Assembly (NCBI GenBank): GCA_963698885.1
Contig: CAVOSJ010000002.1
Span: forward strand, 369,169-433,168
Direction: 5' to 3'
DNA from: JBARKJ01 sp963698885
Lineage (GTDB): Bacteria > Nitrospirota > JACRHJ01
Length of the DNA stretch: 64,000 nucleotides
The notes below the pieces were generated by a model. That model saw only the letters and a list, made by a program, of their open reading frames with translations. It made no database searches and was not told the DNA's origin. Numbering within the stretch: position 1 is the first letter of the stretch; each line of letters starts with the position of its first letter. The position numbers were made by a program, and so were the translations under genes. Positions 63,965 to 64,000 of this stretch are shown here, piece after piece.

Positions 63965-64000
63965 AGGCGATACTGGGTTTGAGCCAGTGACCCTGCCGTG
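63965..64000 (-). tRNA. Possible tRNA 3' portion running off the edge
   Basis: On the minus strand a 5-bp T stem ACTGG/CCAGT encloses CTCAAAC (the usual TTCAAAC with C at position 54). It is followed by a 7-base acceptor-like strand ATCGCCT and an A; no CCA is encoded. The anticodon lies outside the window, so the identity is unknown and it could equally be an attachment-site remnant. Confidence 0.35.

Overview
The window looks like chromosomal DNA of a Gram-negative, probably anaerobic or facultative bacterium from an uncultivated Nitrospirota- or Deltaproteobacteria-like lineage. Evidence for the envelope: a porin, an outer-membrane efflux factor, lipoproteins, PBP1A and HtrA. Evidence for the metabolism: a B12-type class II ribonucleotide reductase, an AcsE-like corrinoid methyltransferase, desulforedoxin, a single-cluster ferredoxin and an AmrS radical SAM protein. 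Native genes are GC-rich but use ATA (Ile) and AGG (Arg) freely. The lineage is inferred from gene content only. At least fifteen one-base disruptions, several in homopolymers and several inside conserved housekeeping genes, suggest that many 'broken' genes reflect uncorrected assembly errors.

Layout. 1-13.1 kb: partial MFS transporter; fchA-folD one-carbon pair; two tandem secreted paralogs; a multiply frameshifted secreted beta-repeat protein; PBP1A; TVP38-type membrane protein; MsrAB; a 56-residue Cys-rich protein; lipoprotein and membrane-protein genes. 13.2-17.8 kb: an HlyD / ABC ATPase / ABC permease exporter interrupted by an AT-rich glycosyltransferase-DUF4337 fusion. 17.8-30.2 kb: three minus-strand operons: ferredoxin/small protein/DUF255; NifU-like/AcsE-like/SDR/AmrS/NrdJ; and TtcA/broken dtd/response regulator/pyrE/pabB/class IV aminotransferase/deoC/CMD. 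30.3-40.9 kb: envelope proteins, a CorA-SulP block with foreign-looking codon use, a 22-residue-repeat protein with ParA and a DUF4177 protein, and two genes sharing a Pho-box-like promoter (DUF3047 protein; secreted phosphoesterase followed by a solute-binding protein). 40.9-47.3 kb: an RND efflux operon flanked by a tRNA-Leu 3' remnant and a NifB-like C-terminal fragment, which together suggest an inserted segment. 47.4-54.4 kb: an SPFH protein, a multi-PDZ HtrA protease and an HtrA-like protein lacking catalytic His and Ser; then a TadG-like von Willebrand protein. 54.6-63.7 kb: an IS21-end-like repeat array, then an acetate circuit.

The acetate circuit is the most coherent system. A small membrane protein, a symporter-histidine kinase (CbrA/CrbS type) and an NtrC-type activator lie directly upstream of a close match to a sigma-54 promoter. 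That promoter precedes an acetate transporter of the SatP/YaaH family, a porin and acetyl-CoA synthetase. The sensor, activator, promoter and uptake and activation enzymes are therefore contiguous.

The candidates for something less described are the 22-residue-repeat/ParA/DUF4177 module, the SPFH/HtrA/pseudoprotease operon, and the FolD that has lost its cyclohydrolase residues beside a dedicated cyclohydrolase.
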